Assembly: GCF_000002425.4 (NCBI RefSeq)
Contig: NC_037260.1
Location: 13,077,516 to 13,141,515, forward strand
Source: Physcomitrium patens
Lineage: Eukaryota > Streptophyta > Bryopsida > Funariales > Funariaceae
Length of the DNA: 64,000 nucleotides
Reading direction: 5' to 3'
Shown here: piece by piece, positions 25,930-38,838 of the stretch
Layout: every line of letters starts with the position of its first letter
How positions within the stretch are numbered: position 1 is the stretch's first letter
Program-made: the position numbers and the translations under genes
Notes under the pieces: model-generated
Told to the model about the DNA's origin: nothing
The model's input: the letters and a program-made list of their open reading frames with translations, nothing else
Databases searched by the model: none

Positions 25930-26110
25930 TATAATATATATTATATATATATTTAAAAATATTTAAAAATATTTAATATATATTTAAAAATATTTAATAT
26001 ATATTTAAAAATATTTAAAAATATTTAATATATATTTAATATATATTTAAAAATATTTAAAAATATTTAATATATATTTAATATATATTTAAAATATATT
26101 TAAAAAAAAG
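25930..26110. repeat. AT-only tandem array of TTTAAAAATA/TTAATATATA words
   Basis: Shuffled tandem copies of ATATTTAAAAATATTTAA and TATATTTAATATATATTT; no G or C for over 150 bp. Confidence 0.85.
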
Positions 26111-26179
26111 ATATAAGATATTTGTTGATATAGATATTATACAAAAAGATAAAATATATTAAATTACATAATCTAAAAA

Positions 26180-26212
<33 letters not shown>

Positions 26213-26506
26213 TTGCACATAGAAGAATGATATAGTGATCCACTCTATTTTAACCATAATTGCATTCTTACAACCTCCATCCTTGTTCTCAGCCATTCTC
26301 CATTCTCAAATATTATTAAAGATGGAGGCAAGGGACTAGAAACATTGAGAATGGTCGCAACAATTGGGAGCATGGTAATGTGTAGGAATGGGAGCAATGG
26401 TTTAGAACATGAAAACAATTGGGAATGAGAACGGGGTTGAAAGGATATAATATTGTTGAACATGTGGATTGATTTAATAAAAATTTGGATCTCTTTATCA
26501 TTTTCT

Positions 26507-26543
<37 letters not shown>

Positions 26544-26766
26544 TAGTCTTTGTTAAGCTATATTAAAGTAAAATTCTGCTAATAAAAGTGAAGAAAATAA
26601 ACATATAGACATTTCATTTATATGTAGTATTTTTTATTTTTTAATTGTAAAGAATGGATCTTTGAGAGCTATAAATATAAGGTATCATCTTATAAGAGAT
26701 TTGTTTAATAGAAAAATTTAAAATTTAATTTAAAAACTCTAACTGCATAGCTTAGTTTAATACAAT

Positions 26767-26834
26767 AAATTTCTAATAGAAGATTAGATCTACCTCATGT
26801 CTATTAGGTAGATCTAGTCTTCTATTAGAAATTT
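26767..26834. repeat. Near-perfect inverted repeat, 29-bp arms, 10-nt loop
   Basis: Left arm 26767-26795 (AAATTTCTAATAGAAGA then TTAGATCTACCT) pairs with right arm 26806-26834 with a single mismatch, around the loop CATGTCTATT. Transcribed from either strand it would fold into a stable hairpin. It could be a MITE remnant or a small-RNA precursor. Confidence 0.9.
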
Positions 26835-28715
26835 AGATGTAGAAATTTAGATATAGACCTTTATGCTTTAGTAATAAAAATAGTTCTTTAAAGCTATCAT
26901 GTAAAAAAATTAAATCTTTGAATCTTTTCAAGAAATAGAATCCATTTTTTAAAATTATAATGCAAGAAGATGATATTCAAAATAAATTTCATCAATTAAA
27001 TAATAATTATTATTTTTATTATATTTTAGATCATAGAGGATAATATAATAAATATTAAAACTCTGTAGCAAAAGTGATGAATTGCATTTGTTTAGAAAAA
27101 ATTAATTTTTTATAAATCATCAATAATTTAAAAAAATCATGTCACAAAACATAATAATAATATGCTTTAAAAAGTCGAATTGAATCAAATATATAATATT
27201 TAAAAAAGATATAAGAAATTTGTAAAAATAAGAAAACTAAAGAAAAAATTTAACTAAAGAATAAATAATTTTTAATAATATAACTAGGTTATAGACTAGA
27301 TTCTTATAAAATTTTTAATTCTTAATACAAGAATAATAAATATTTTGCATTAGCTAATAGAAGAAAAGCTTTAAAGAATAAAACTATGTATAAATGTATA
27401 TACTTTTATGAATGTTTAATTTATGAAATGGTACTAGAATTTGTAAGAAGCAAGAATGGAAAATTTCTTTTTTTATTTAACAATTAAACATAAAATTTTA
27501 AAAAAATCTTTAATTAGATTCTAAAACTTTTAATTTTTTTTTTTATATAAAAAAATTTACTTAAATTTTAAAGGTAATAAATAATAAAGATATGTCAATT
27601 TTATTTTGATCTAATTTATCCTATAAAATTAGATTATATAGATTTTTTGTTTATAAAATTATTTTATGTATAAACCTTAGTATCAAAAAAATAAGTTCAT
27701 GCTTCATAAAAACTTATTTATTCTTATCCAAATTTTAATATAGATCATAGTACTAAAATTCTGATTTGACTTAGAATAAACACTTTAAAAAAAGTATGGA
27801 TCAAAAACGTTATCTTTTTCACAATTTCTTGCATAACACTTGGGGTTTTGGTTTTAGTCTATGAACATAGAAATTATGCATTTTATTTAACATCAATGTC
27901 TAGTTTTTATATCAAAAAATTAAAAACATGATATAATACTGGTTTTGGAGATTTAACAAAAGCCCTCTAAACAATTTTATCTAATAATAGCCTCAAAATT
28001 GCCCTTAGGTAGCCTTGGACTTGAAATAAGTTATTATTGTGAGAAGTAAAAGATTGATAATTGTTGAATTAGCTTTTTGCTTCCAATTGGTTTTGGCTAG
28101 TATTTATATTGATCAAAGACAAAGAGGCAAATTGACAAACAAGAAAATTAATACAAACAGGAGCATTTGCTCATCATCTTAGTCTAACAAGATGAATTGA
28201 AAATTTAGAACCTTTTACTAACACCAATTGGTACTAACTGTGATATGTATATTCTTTGCTTTATATTACTAATACTTTGCCAAATTATTGATCTGCACTA
28301 GACTTAAAATCAATTGGAATAGTGTAATCAATAATAAATATAGATAACATAGTTAATTCCTATTAATTTTTTTTCTTGACATATATTTCTTATGCTAATA
28401 ATGATTCCAAAGTAACTAAAAATAAAAATATATATAGTATAAAAATAAAATATTATTACAAAAATTTAAAATTATACCATATAAAATCTCAAAATAAATA
28501 ATAATTATTAGTTATTTTAAAATGTATTTATCATGAAAAAATCTTTAAATATTAGGTGATACATTTCATTTTTTTTCTTATTGAATTTAAAAAAAATAGC
28601 AAATAAAAAATAATCTATATAATATAAACTTAATTTTTAATTTAAGAAAAAAAGTTAATTTGTAAATAATCTTTTTTAGAAATAAAATTTTTCAAAAAAG
28701 AAAAAATTAAAATTA

Positions 28716-28719
<4 letters not shown>

Positions 28720-28782
<63 letters not shown>
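28720..28782. repeat. Compound (TA)n(GA)n microsatellite
   Basis: About 15 TA units running directly into about 16 GA units. Confidence 0.95.
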
Positions 28783-28785
<3 letters not shown>

Positions 28786-29792
28786 AAATAAATTTTATTA
28801 CATATTCAAAAACAAATAATGTAAAAAATAAAAAATCTACAGAATACGTGTTTTTTTATATCACAATTTCTGAAAACATAATCAAACATTAATAATAATA
28901 TAATAATATATATGATAAATTTTATAAAATTGTTCTATTTAATTTTATTTAATTTATTTAATTTTTTGTATAAAATAAATTTTAATAGTAAATGTTTGTT
29001 GAAATTAATTTTGATAAATTGAATAACAGGTAAACTATTAATTTAGCGTGTTTTAATATTTTAACATTCTGAATTGAATTTATTCAATAATCATTGATTT
29101 TTTAATTGTAAATTTTCTTTCTGGTCATGTTCATTTATTAAACTCCAAACATATTTGTATTTTATCATTTTATAGTCTATTTTATAAATTTTCATTCAAT
29201 TTTTATTTCTTTGTATAAATAAAATCTAAGTTTAGTATCAAAAGAATCTTTAGTAGAAAATGTATTTTAAATTACTATACAATAGTACAAATAAATGCAT
29301 ATTCTTAGATATATTTTTCTTTTTTCACAAAATAATACATATATCAGAATATGTGTCAATTCAATTTCGTATCTATAAGAAATTCATTGTTTTATACTTG
29401 ATAAATAAATAAATAAATATTAATAGTATAAAATTAAAAAATAAAAACTATCATTAATAATAAGAAACATAAACTATCAGATTAGAATATTAATTCAAAT
29501 TTGCTAAAAGAAAGTAAGAATTGGTTTATCACACTAAATAGATTATGTCATGTTTTAAAGAATAAAAAATTCGATAAAACATTAAAAAATGATTCAAAGA
29601 TTTAAAGAAAATAATAAAACTACATGTTTTGTATAATTTTAATTTTATTGTTTAGAAAACTAATATTACCATTCAAAGCCACCAGCACTATATCAAATGT
29701 TCAATATGACATGGTACATTTAATTTAGTTGACATTATATATCAAATAACCTTAAGCCATCCTAAATCTTCTAATTAAACAACAACAAATGA

Positions 29793-32345
29793 ATGAAGCT
29801 ATTTACAAAAGTAGGTAAGAGTTCAAGCTTCAACAACACTAGTTGTTATCCAAATACAAACCTTGATACTAGTCATTATCCAAATACAAACCTTGATACT
29901 TCACGAAATCTATCCATCTGGCAAAAACACTATCAACCACTGAAATGGCGAAGTAGGGAAGCTCTGAAGGTGCAAGTTTCATGACAATTCCAAACTTGAA
30001 GAAAGTCGATCTCCAATTAATTGATTTTACAAAAAGAAACTGCATCCAAGCAGCTCGTCTAAGCTGGGCCTACACATTCTGAAAGCTTTAGCAACTCTGC
30101 TGTTGCAGTCTGATCACGCAGAATGTGCAAGGCTATGAGACTCTCCGTCTGCTGGGTCACAAGCTTTATTGCATATCTAGCTGCTGCAGAGGTTGTTGCA
30201 ATCTCAGTTTGGCAATGGAATGAGTTCAGATTTATTTTATTTTATTTTATTTTACTTTATAATTTGATTTTGGTAGATATATACACACATATATATATAT
30301 ATATATATATATTTGGTGGTATTTCTGTCATTGCAAACTGGGTCTTCCTGGCTGATCCCTGACGATGTGACTGCGTGGTCAGCTGGCTGTGTCGCAGGCA
30401 GATGATCGATGAGCATGCACGGAGCTTGCACAGAAGCAGTGTGTGTACGTGACGCACCCTTTGCACATGTTACGCAGCCTTGACCTAGCCACTGGGGTTG
30501 TAGTGAGACTACTGCTTGTCAGTGTCCTGGGGTGCAGTTCATCCAATTTCGACATTGTGTGTGCTTTTGATAGCTTCAGTAAACTCGATTTGATTGTCTG
30601 CAGATTGTCTTACAGACTTAAGGGGAGTTTGAATTTTTAGCGTGTTTAGGGTGCAAATTCGCAGACTTTGTCAAGGAAGTCGGAGTAATTGTGGGTGGTT
30701 TGGACCCCAACACCTGGCTTAGATGAGTGGGGACATCTGTGACGCATCTTTTGACAAAAAAGTCCATCGCAAACCAGGCAGCTTTTGACAGTGGGACATA
30801 GTTCTCGTGGAAGGAAGGAAAGAAAGAAAGAACGAGAGAAAATGAAAGAAAGAGACGGTAAGAGGGTGAAGGTGACAGTGGTGGATAAGTTCATGCACAT
30901 CGCGTACACAAATCCAGGCGTCATGCGCGCAGAAAATAGAAGCTCCCCCCACTCGCCCTCCCCCTCATTGCACATTTAATCCATCACAGAGTACATGTAG
31001 AAATTAGTTCTGGCGACCGCTGTGCACTCAAAACCTCCCATCCATGCATGCAAGTCAGAAACTTGAACAGATCAAAAAGCGCCTCTCAAAGGCGTCAAAA
31101 CAAGCAGAGACACGCTTGCAGACAGCCTCCACATGATGGACTCCGAGGACGCAAACGGCAACCTGTAGATTCTGTGCCTGATTGTGGACACAACAACACA
31201 CACACGACTACTGTCTCCGGTAGGTTTATATAATTGGGACTTTCATCCTTTGCACAAATCAACCGCCCTGCAAAAACATCCCGTAGATGACGACGACGAC
31301 GACGACCGACTGACTGAATTACTCACAGTGAAACCCCATGTGGTGCGTGGCATGCAACAAGATGCTTTTAGAAGCGGGATGATCCAAGTCCAATCTTACC
31401 AACACCGAAATCAAGCGAGACACTGCTTGTTTACAGTGAGGCACCCACCTACGGTGAATCCTTTCATCAATGCCCAAGTTTTCAAAGCGAAGAAGGGTGA
31501 TCAAGGGCTAGCAAATCATCAAGCGGTGATCACACGATAATTCCATCCGATTATCCCAAACGATTGAAGCGTGTGCATTAGAGCTATAGACCATTCGAGC
31601 ACCGAACCAACAACTCCGTACCCCTCCTGCATATATACAGACACACTTCATGATCATGATCCCTGGCTTTGATCTTATCACTGTTGCTGCTGCTGCTGTC
31701 AGCCTACCCACTAGTACGGTTGGTTGGTTCACTGTAGCAGGCCGATTTGCCATGTCCAGACACCCGATGTGGGGCGCTTGATTGGCATTCGAAGATGCCT
31801 TTCCACCGAGATAGGCGTGCATGGTATGTATAAGATAAAAAAGAAAAAAAAACAACAGAAAGAAGAAAAAAAAAGCGAAGCACCCCCCGTCTGCAAGGCA
31901 GGCTGCGTACTTGTTTTGATGGGATTTTGTATGGCCACACATTTACCTCCTGCTCAAGCCCCAGTGGGTAAGTGGCTGCCGAGCTAGCTTGTCTGTCTGT
32001 GTGCCCTCTTCTTAACTACCTTGCAGCCATCGGAAAGGTGCACAAGGCATACGAGAGAGATGAGCTGGGCTCATCCTCCTCCTGGTGGTGGATTGTTGTG
32101 AGATCTGGTTGCAGTCTGCGTCGCTACACTGGTTGCAGTCTGGATCGCGTGACGGCGAATGTTCTCTCCACTTCCCCCACACCCCGCTCTGGACTGAGTG
32201 AAGTGCTTGTGCGCGGGAGGTGGAGAGTCTTGTGATGTGTGGTGTTGGTTTTTCAGCGAGAGTGGGAGTGTCATCGTTGATTCATGTCGACGGAGAATTT
32301 GCTTTCGGGGCTTCACTTCGTGCAAAACATGCAGCTGTTTATCGT

Positions 32346-32390
<45 letters not shown>

Positions 32391-32560
32391 TCACATTCAG
32401 ACCGACATTTATATGTGTGTATATCTATCTTAGTTTTATTTATTTATTTATTATTTTTATTTGTTTGTAAAAAAATGAGCTGAGTGTGTGTGAATGGATT
32501 GAAGAGGGTTCGGTGGCGAAGGGGATGAAGATATTTTATATTATTATTATTATTATTATT
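29793..32560. other. Second GC-normal island without a convincing protein gene
   Basis: Composition resembles transcribed regions, but all frames are short and unlike known proteins. A + frame at 31184-31540 contains a run of seven Asp from a (GAC)n microsatellite but has no ATG at its head. Microsatellites: (TA)n at about 30288-30312, (CA)n(TA)n at about 32345-32390, (ATT)n at about 32539-32562. It could be a non-coding RNA locus, a promoter region or gene debris. Confidence 0.35.
29841..29900 (+). repeat. 30-bp tandem duplication
   Basis: Two adjacent 30-bp copies (29841-29870, 29871-29900) differing at two positions near their left ends; core CCAAATACAAACCTTGATAC. In the + frame starting at 29793 this encodes a repeated YPNTNLDTS decapeptide, in a 63-codon ORF that I do not recognise. 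Confidence 0.85.
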
Positions 32561-34361
32561 ATTCACCGACACTGTGCCATGCGTTTGGGTAGAGCAGAAT
32601 ATTTTGTTTGCTGTTTCAGTTGTTCTTCGGTAGTCAAAAACAAGAAGTCAAAACATGCCACCATATATATATATATATATATATTTACACATGTATGTGC
32701 GTGTATATATAGATTCATTGGCAAAGTTTATTGGTTTCACATGTAGATTCAAGGTGATACTCTAAACCAAAAGAGTGATTGTAAACACTGTGAGTTATAA
32801 AATTCCTTTGTATTGTGTACAGGGCTTGATGCTAAGGCCAACACATCTACCCATGTTCGATTTTTGATTTTCTTTCTCACAGAAGTTCTGTGGCCTCTAT
32901 TTACACATGAACAAAATATAAAATCATAAAAGGTTTAAGTTTTTAAGATATGTTCCAATAGTGGGTTGCAAAGGGGAGGAGATAGGAGTGGCCAATATAT
33001 AAATAGAAATAAAATAACAACAATAACAATAGTATGTGAGTGTAAATTCATGGAGAAAGCAGGCAAAAAAGTAATAAAATATTTCTAAGAATCTTCGAAA
33101 CAAATACTTTAGCTCATTGTTATTTGTGTGAGATTTCTTTTTAAAGATTAAAAGAACTCCATACCAAATCTTATTTTCTAATTAAAAATTTGAAGAAATT
33201 TTTTTGAGACCACTCTTGGATATGTCTTTAGACTATGCTACAACAAATTGTTGATAAAGTAGAACAAAAATTCAATTAAGGATACATGAAAAGCATAAAA
33301 TTAGAAAAATAAATAAATTATAAAAGTAAAATTTTACTTGTATGTTTTTTATGAATTTTTTTCTAAGGAGCTCTACACTTTGAAATAACATAATATTCTG
33401 CTACTTCAACATTAAATTAGAAAAAAAAAGTGTTATTGGTCAAACAATTTCTTTATTATAGAAAATTTCATCTTAATTTATTTTAATAACTAGATGAATA
33501 TTTAAGTTGGTTATTATCATTATGACTAGATGAAAATAAGAAATTTTTATGTTTTTGAATATTTAATATTGAATGATTTTAATATTGAAAATTGAAATTT
33601 TGAATATTGAAATGATATTGAAATAATATTGTATGTTTTTAATATTGAAATATTTAATATTGAAAATTTCAAATTTTTTAATAACTAGATGAAAATTCAA
33701 AAACATGAAAATAAGAAATTCAAAAAAGTCACAAGCATTAAAAATAAAACAATTGTATACAAAGACTTTCTTTTAATCATGTCTACTAATTGTTATGGAA
33801 GTTTCATACTCTAGGAGGCCATTTTAGACCATATCTCTCTCATTTAAGACCCTGTCACTTGTCCTGCAAGTAGCGAATTCAGGGTCAATACCATGAAGCA
33901 TCAACATTCCATCTTGGTAGAAAAAGTTCTGATAAGGTCCTGATAAGGTCCTTCCTAACTGCTAACTTCCAGCTTTGTATCAGGAACAGCCTTTTTAAAC
34001 ATTAAATTTTATGGTTACAGAATATTTTGTAGTATTATTTCATTTTCTTCTTTCTGAATAGCCTTATTTATAAATAAAATGGATTATTTATTATTTATTA
34101 CTTTTTTGAGGAATAGCCTTATTTATAAATAAAAAAATAAATAATTATAATTATATGCACATATATTCATATCCAAAATTATAAATAATTTTTTTTGAAA
34201 GATTCAATGAACTTAGGAGGACTTTGCACTTAGAGGAGAAGTTGAGACGTCATAAATTTTTAATCTTTGGTTGTCTAGAATTGAAAATCCTTATTTAGTT
34301 TGCTTTAAAATTTTTAAAAAATAATCCAAATATTCTAAGACAAACTTATGTGATTAAACGA

Positions 34362-34400
<39 letters not shown>

Positions 34401-35107
34401 TTGATATAGAATGAATAGTATTATATTTTTTCAAATTTAATTTAACTTGATTTTTATGTTTTATGCTTGTCATATTTGTTAGGGTGAAGATGTAAATTGA
34501 TATGTTTTAATATACAATAAAAAAATTATTTTGCAAAACATGTACCCAACTTGTCTTCAAACCTTTTTACTTCATCTTTCCATCATATATGCATGTCTGC
34601 AAATATAGATGTCATGTAGTTGTTTCTAATTGTGAGTAGCTTACTAATAGACAACCAACTTTTGGGAGTTCCTAAAATATTGGTATGAAGGGGTGTAGAA
34701 TTAAAGTTGTTGGGTTTTAAATAAATAAATAAATAAATAAAAATTCTAATATCAACTGAAAATGTTTTAAATTACTATTAGTAATATCTTTATAATTTTT
34801 GATGCAATATAATAATTTTACTATATAAACTTACTTTTACATCTTCTGATGAATATTACATATTTGACTATACTAGAATTTCAAAATTCAACAATAAAAT
34901 CACAAAAAGTAAAATATATATATGTGCATATCTTGTCAATAAGTTCTTTGAGTTGCTTAGATCTATTTATTCATCCCTACTTGTTCAATCACCACAATTT
35001 TTACTAATTTTTATGATTTCAAAGCCTTAAATCTGCATTAAAATCTAAACAATACATTTATATAAATCAAATATAAATGATTTATAGTACGTAATGTTTT
35101 TCAAGTT

Positions 35108-35144
<37 letters not shown>

Positions 35145-37547
35145 TTTCTAGAAATAGTTAATAATATATATAACTAAATAAATTTATTTTTATGAAAAAC
35201 TCAATGTATTTAAAGAATTAATTTGTAATCTAATTTTATCAAATCTATTATTATTATTTTTAATAATAAATAATAAATATTTATATTAATTATTTATATA
35301 TATGTATATTTTTTTTTATGCATGACTATTTTGTAATTTTTTCTTTGCTATTTTGGTACCCCTTGGAGATGCTTACTAGTTGTTTAAAAATACATAATTA
35401 GAGAATAAGATCACTATTGGTGTTATAGTATTTTATTCTCAAACAAATCAATGTGCAACTTTTGTGAATACGAAAATAACCAAGAGGGGTAACTAGTAAT
35501 TAATTTCTTATTTTTTATATTATAAAATTTTAATAATTAATGAGCTATATTAAAATAAATATAAATATAATTCTTGAAATAATGTTATTTTTATATGATT
35601 TATTGGTGGTAATAATAAAAAATAACTTATTTATTTATATTTTTATAAATATTTGGAAACTTTATTTTTTATTCTAAAATAGAAAAAGGAAAAGAAAACA
35701 TTTAAATTTTAAAGTGATAATAAAAATAAAAATATAAAAAACCATTTAATTGAAAAAATTATGGTTTGAGGAATTAAAATAATAAAAATCAATGAATATA
35801 TTTTAAAAGTCAGTGTTTCAGAATAATGAGATTCAAGTAACTTTGTTTGTAATAATAATTCTGGTTGCACTTATTGCAATTTTATCTACTTATTGTATAT
35901 TTTATTTTAAAAACTATTTAAAGTTTTTTATAAATTTTTTCTCAAATATTATTAATAATAATTTAAAGAATTAAAATAACTTTTAATGATTTTAATAATG
36001 ATAAACCTATCAATATAAATAATAAAATATAAATAATAAAAATTTAATTTTTGAAGTTTTAAAGTTTTTTATTATTTAAAAATGAAGAAATATGTATATA
36101 CTTATATATAAATAATATATGATATATTTATTAAAATCCATGCTTAAAGAAAATTAATAATATATTAAAAAACATAAATATATATGATTTTTATTTTTAA
36201 ATACTTTTATATAGATTCTAGAATTTTTGCGATTTTTAAAGTCAAAATTTGGAAATTTTTATATTTTGTGATTAATCATACCAATATATATAAAATTATA
36301 AAATTATTTTTTATTTTATTTTAAAGATTATTTTTTTTTAAAATTTTATTAAAGTTATAATGCTATTTACATGTAACTCATTGTTGTTTCTTTTTATTTT
36401 TATTTTTATTTTTATTATCTTTGTTGTATTAGCTATAAAGTTTAGAATTTTTGGCACAATATATTATTTAGGTTTTAAAAATCTAAGAGATATAAATTCA
36501 AGAAGTATAATCTATTTTAATTTACATTTAATTTTATTATTTAAATTTTTAATTTAAGATTTATTGAATTATTATTATTATTATATTTTTCCAATTTGAA
36601 ATTTTTAGAGAAAGTAAATTCAATATAACTATTTCATAAACACATAAATACATATTTTAATTTATATATTATGAAGTTTTTTATTTTAATTTCTTTATTA
36701 CATAGTTTTATTTTTTAATTCTCTATAAAAGATATTATTAAATAATTTATACTTTGTATTTATTGAAAAAATATAGATTTTTTGAAGATTTTTATTAGTA
36801 ATCAAAATAAATAAAAAGATCAATTTTAGAGTAGAGATTCATAGTTTATGTCTTATAGTGTTTTAGAATAATGTAAAATATTTTTTTTGAATAAGTTAAT
36901 TATCTAAGATAGGATATTTTTAGAATTGTGCCACATAACTATTAATACGGTTTTAATGGTTTCTCCTACAAGATTGTATTAGTAGACTATGCAAACAATA
37001 GGCACCAAAAAAATTCAACTTCAAGATGAACAAAAAAATAAAATTAACAAAACTTTTTTAATGAAGTCTTTTTAAAAATTATTTCATAGAATTACTTTTA
37101 CAGAAGTACATTTTCAATATGATGATAGAATAAAAAACACCTTTTTATTATATACTTAGCAAGATTTCGTTAGAATATTAAAGTTTTGAATATTAAGAGT
37201 ACTCTTTAAAAATCCAATATTTACACTAATTGAAACAAAAATAAAAGCCTCAATTTTATTTAATATAAGTATGTATATATATGTATTTGGTTTCAAAATA
37301 AAAATTTGCATTTCTATACAACTACTACATGTATATGTTTTCAATAATTAAAATACAAACAAAAAAATTATGAAAAATTATATTTAAGAATTTAAAAAGA
37401 TTTCAAGTTAAAAAAAGTAATAATAAGTAATGTAAAAATTAAGTAAAATTTAAAAAATATGAATTATGTTATCTAGACTATCTATATCTTCTACTAAATA
37501 TACCAGTTTTTCCAAAAATAGCAATAATTTGATTGCTTTAAAAAATG

Positions 37548-37592
<45 letters not shown>

Positions 37593-38200
37593 TAGAGTCT
37601 CAATGTTAGCTTTGAACATAATTTGAAATCATTTTAAAATTATTTGTTTTAGCCACGAGCTTTTTGTTTATTAAATACACACAAACCTTCTTAAAGTCTT
37701 AATTATTTCTAAATAATCTAAATTCATGGTTAGTTTAGTGCATCATGGAAACTACAACTACTAATGGATGTTATGATTATGCTTAGGCATGTACATGGTT
37801 TGGAAATTTCAAATTAGTATTAGAAGGTGAAAATTTTCATATTGAGAGCTCTCTAGTTCTGATTCAATGAAGCAACGATGTGTAACATTCACAGTTCGTT
37901 GCAATGTTTGGTCCTCATAATAATTCCTTCCACATGAATCGTTAAGCTTCATTATCAAAACTAAAATTTTAATTGAAAAGTTTAATTGCATACGATTTTA
38001 ATGCAAAGGTGGTTGTGCGACAAAGTAAATACACCAAGTTTGTACTCCATTATTTGTGCTCAGGTTCAGTAATCCTTCTATACAATCTGTTGGACTAAGC
38101 TTTAAAGCTAATATAGAATATCCATGAGAGTATTATACCAGTGTGCTGCTGTTGGTCAGTGAAACGGAATAGAGTAGAAAAAGACTCATATCACAACTGG
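32561..38200. other. AT-rich region without genes
   Basis: No coding sequence recognised. (TA)n tracts at about 32664-32684, 34364-34397, 35110-35140 and 37552-37588. A 24-bp direct repeat GAATAGCCTTATTTATAAAT+AAAA lies at 34056-34079 and 34111-34134. A small GC-normal patch lies at 33.80-34.00 kb. Confidence 0.6.
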
Positions 38201-38838
38201 CCACAAACATTTTACTTCTGACCTGAGAGTCATGTCCAAACCTGAGTATCCGCTGCATGAATCAAGAGAAATAATAGCAAATATTGCACTGCACTCTGAT
38301 GCCTGAATGCTCATCACCCCACTCTTATTGCAGACTACTGCATGATAATAGAGGTGGTGTGTCACAGTTCTCAGCCTGCACTTGTACTGAGACTTCCACT
38401 GAAGTCTATGGCTTCACATCACGTGTTCTGCAAACCAGCAATTGGGGATGCCTTTGTTGCTGCATGGTTACCGTTTCGGGAATGCAGGCACAGGGTGTAG
38501 GGCTCTTCAGCACGCAGGAAGTCACAGTTTTGTGTGGAAGGATTACGCGTGACTTCAGTGCTAAGTAATGTTCTTACAAGCGTTATCATGCAGACATGGG
38601 AATTATTACCATTGTTTTTAGTCGCTAGAAAAACATATAAAATACGATACGTTATGACTGATTCTAAGAGGCGGTCTTTCGCTCACTAGCACTAAGCTAC
38701 TAGTTGGATGGGACATGCAGACCTCCAAACTCTCCTATTCGATTCAATATTCAAACCGCATCCGCAATCCAGTTGTAAATATCATGAAAGTCGTCTCTAT
38801 TAGCAACTACCTGATTCATTCGGTTCTATAACAGGATA
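38201..38838 (-). other. Probable 3' UTR and flank of the BIG5-like gene
   Basis: GC-normal DNA immediately downstream (minus sense) of the ARF-GEF stop codon. The + ORF at 38284-38568 begins at TTG and matches nothing I know. Confidence 0.45.

Larger units (their letters stand above)
23231..29792. other. Long AT-rich region without genes
   Basis: About 6.5 kb with no recognisable coding sequence on either strand. Repeated (TA)n microsatellites occur at about 24190-24213, 24828-24860, 25075-25106, 25801-25824, 26183-26210 and 26510-26539. Other structured elements are listed separately. Confidence 0.6.

Noticed and set aside
31184..31540. 118-codon + frame with an Asp7 run
   Set aside because: Starts at GTG, Asp run comes from a (GAC)n microsatellite, no family resemblance.
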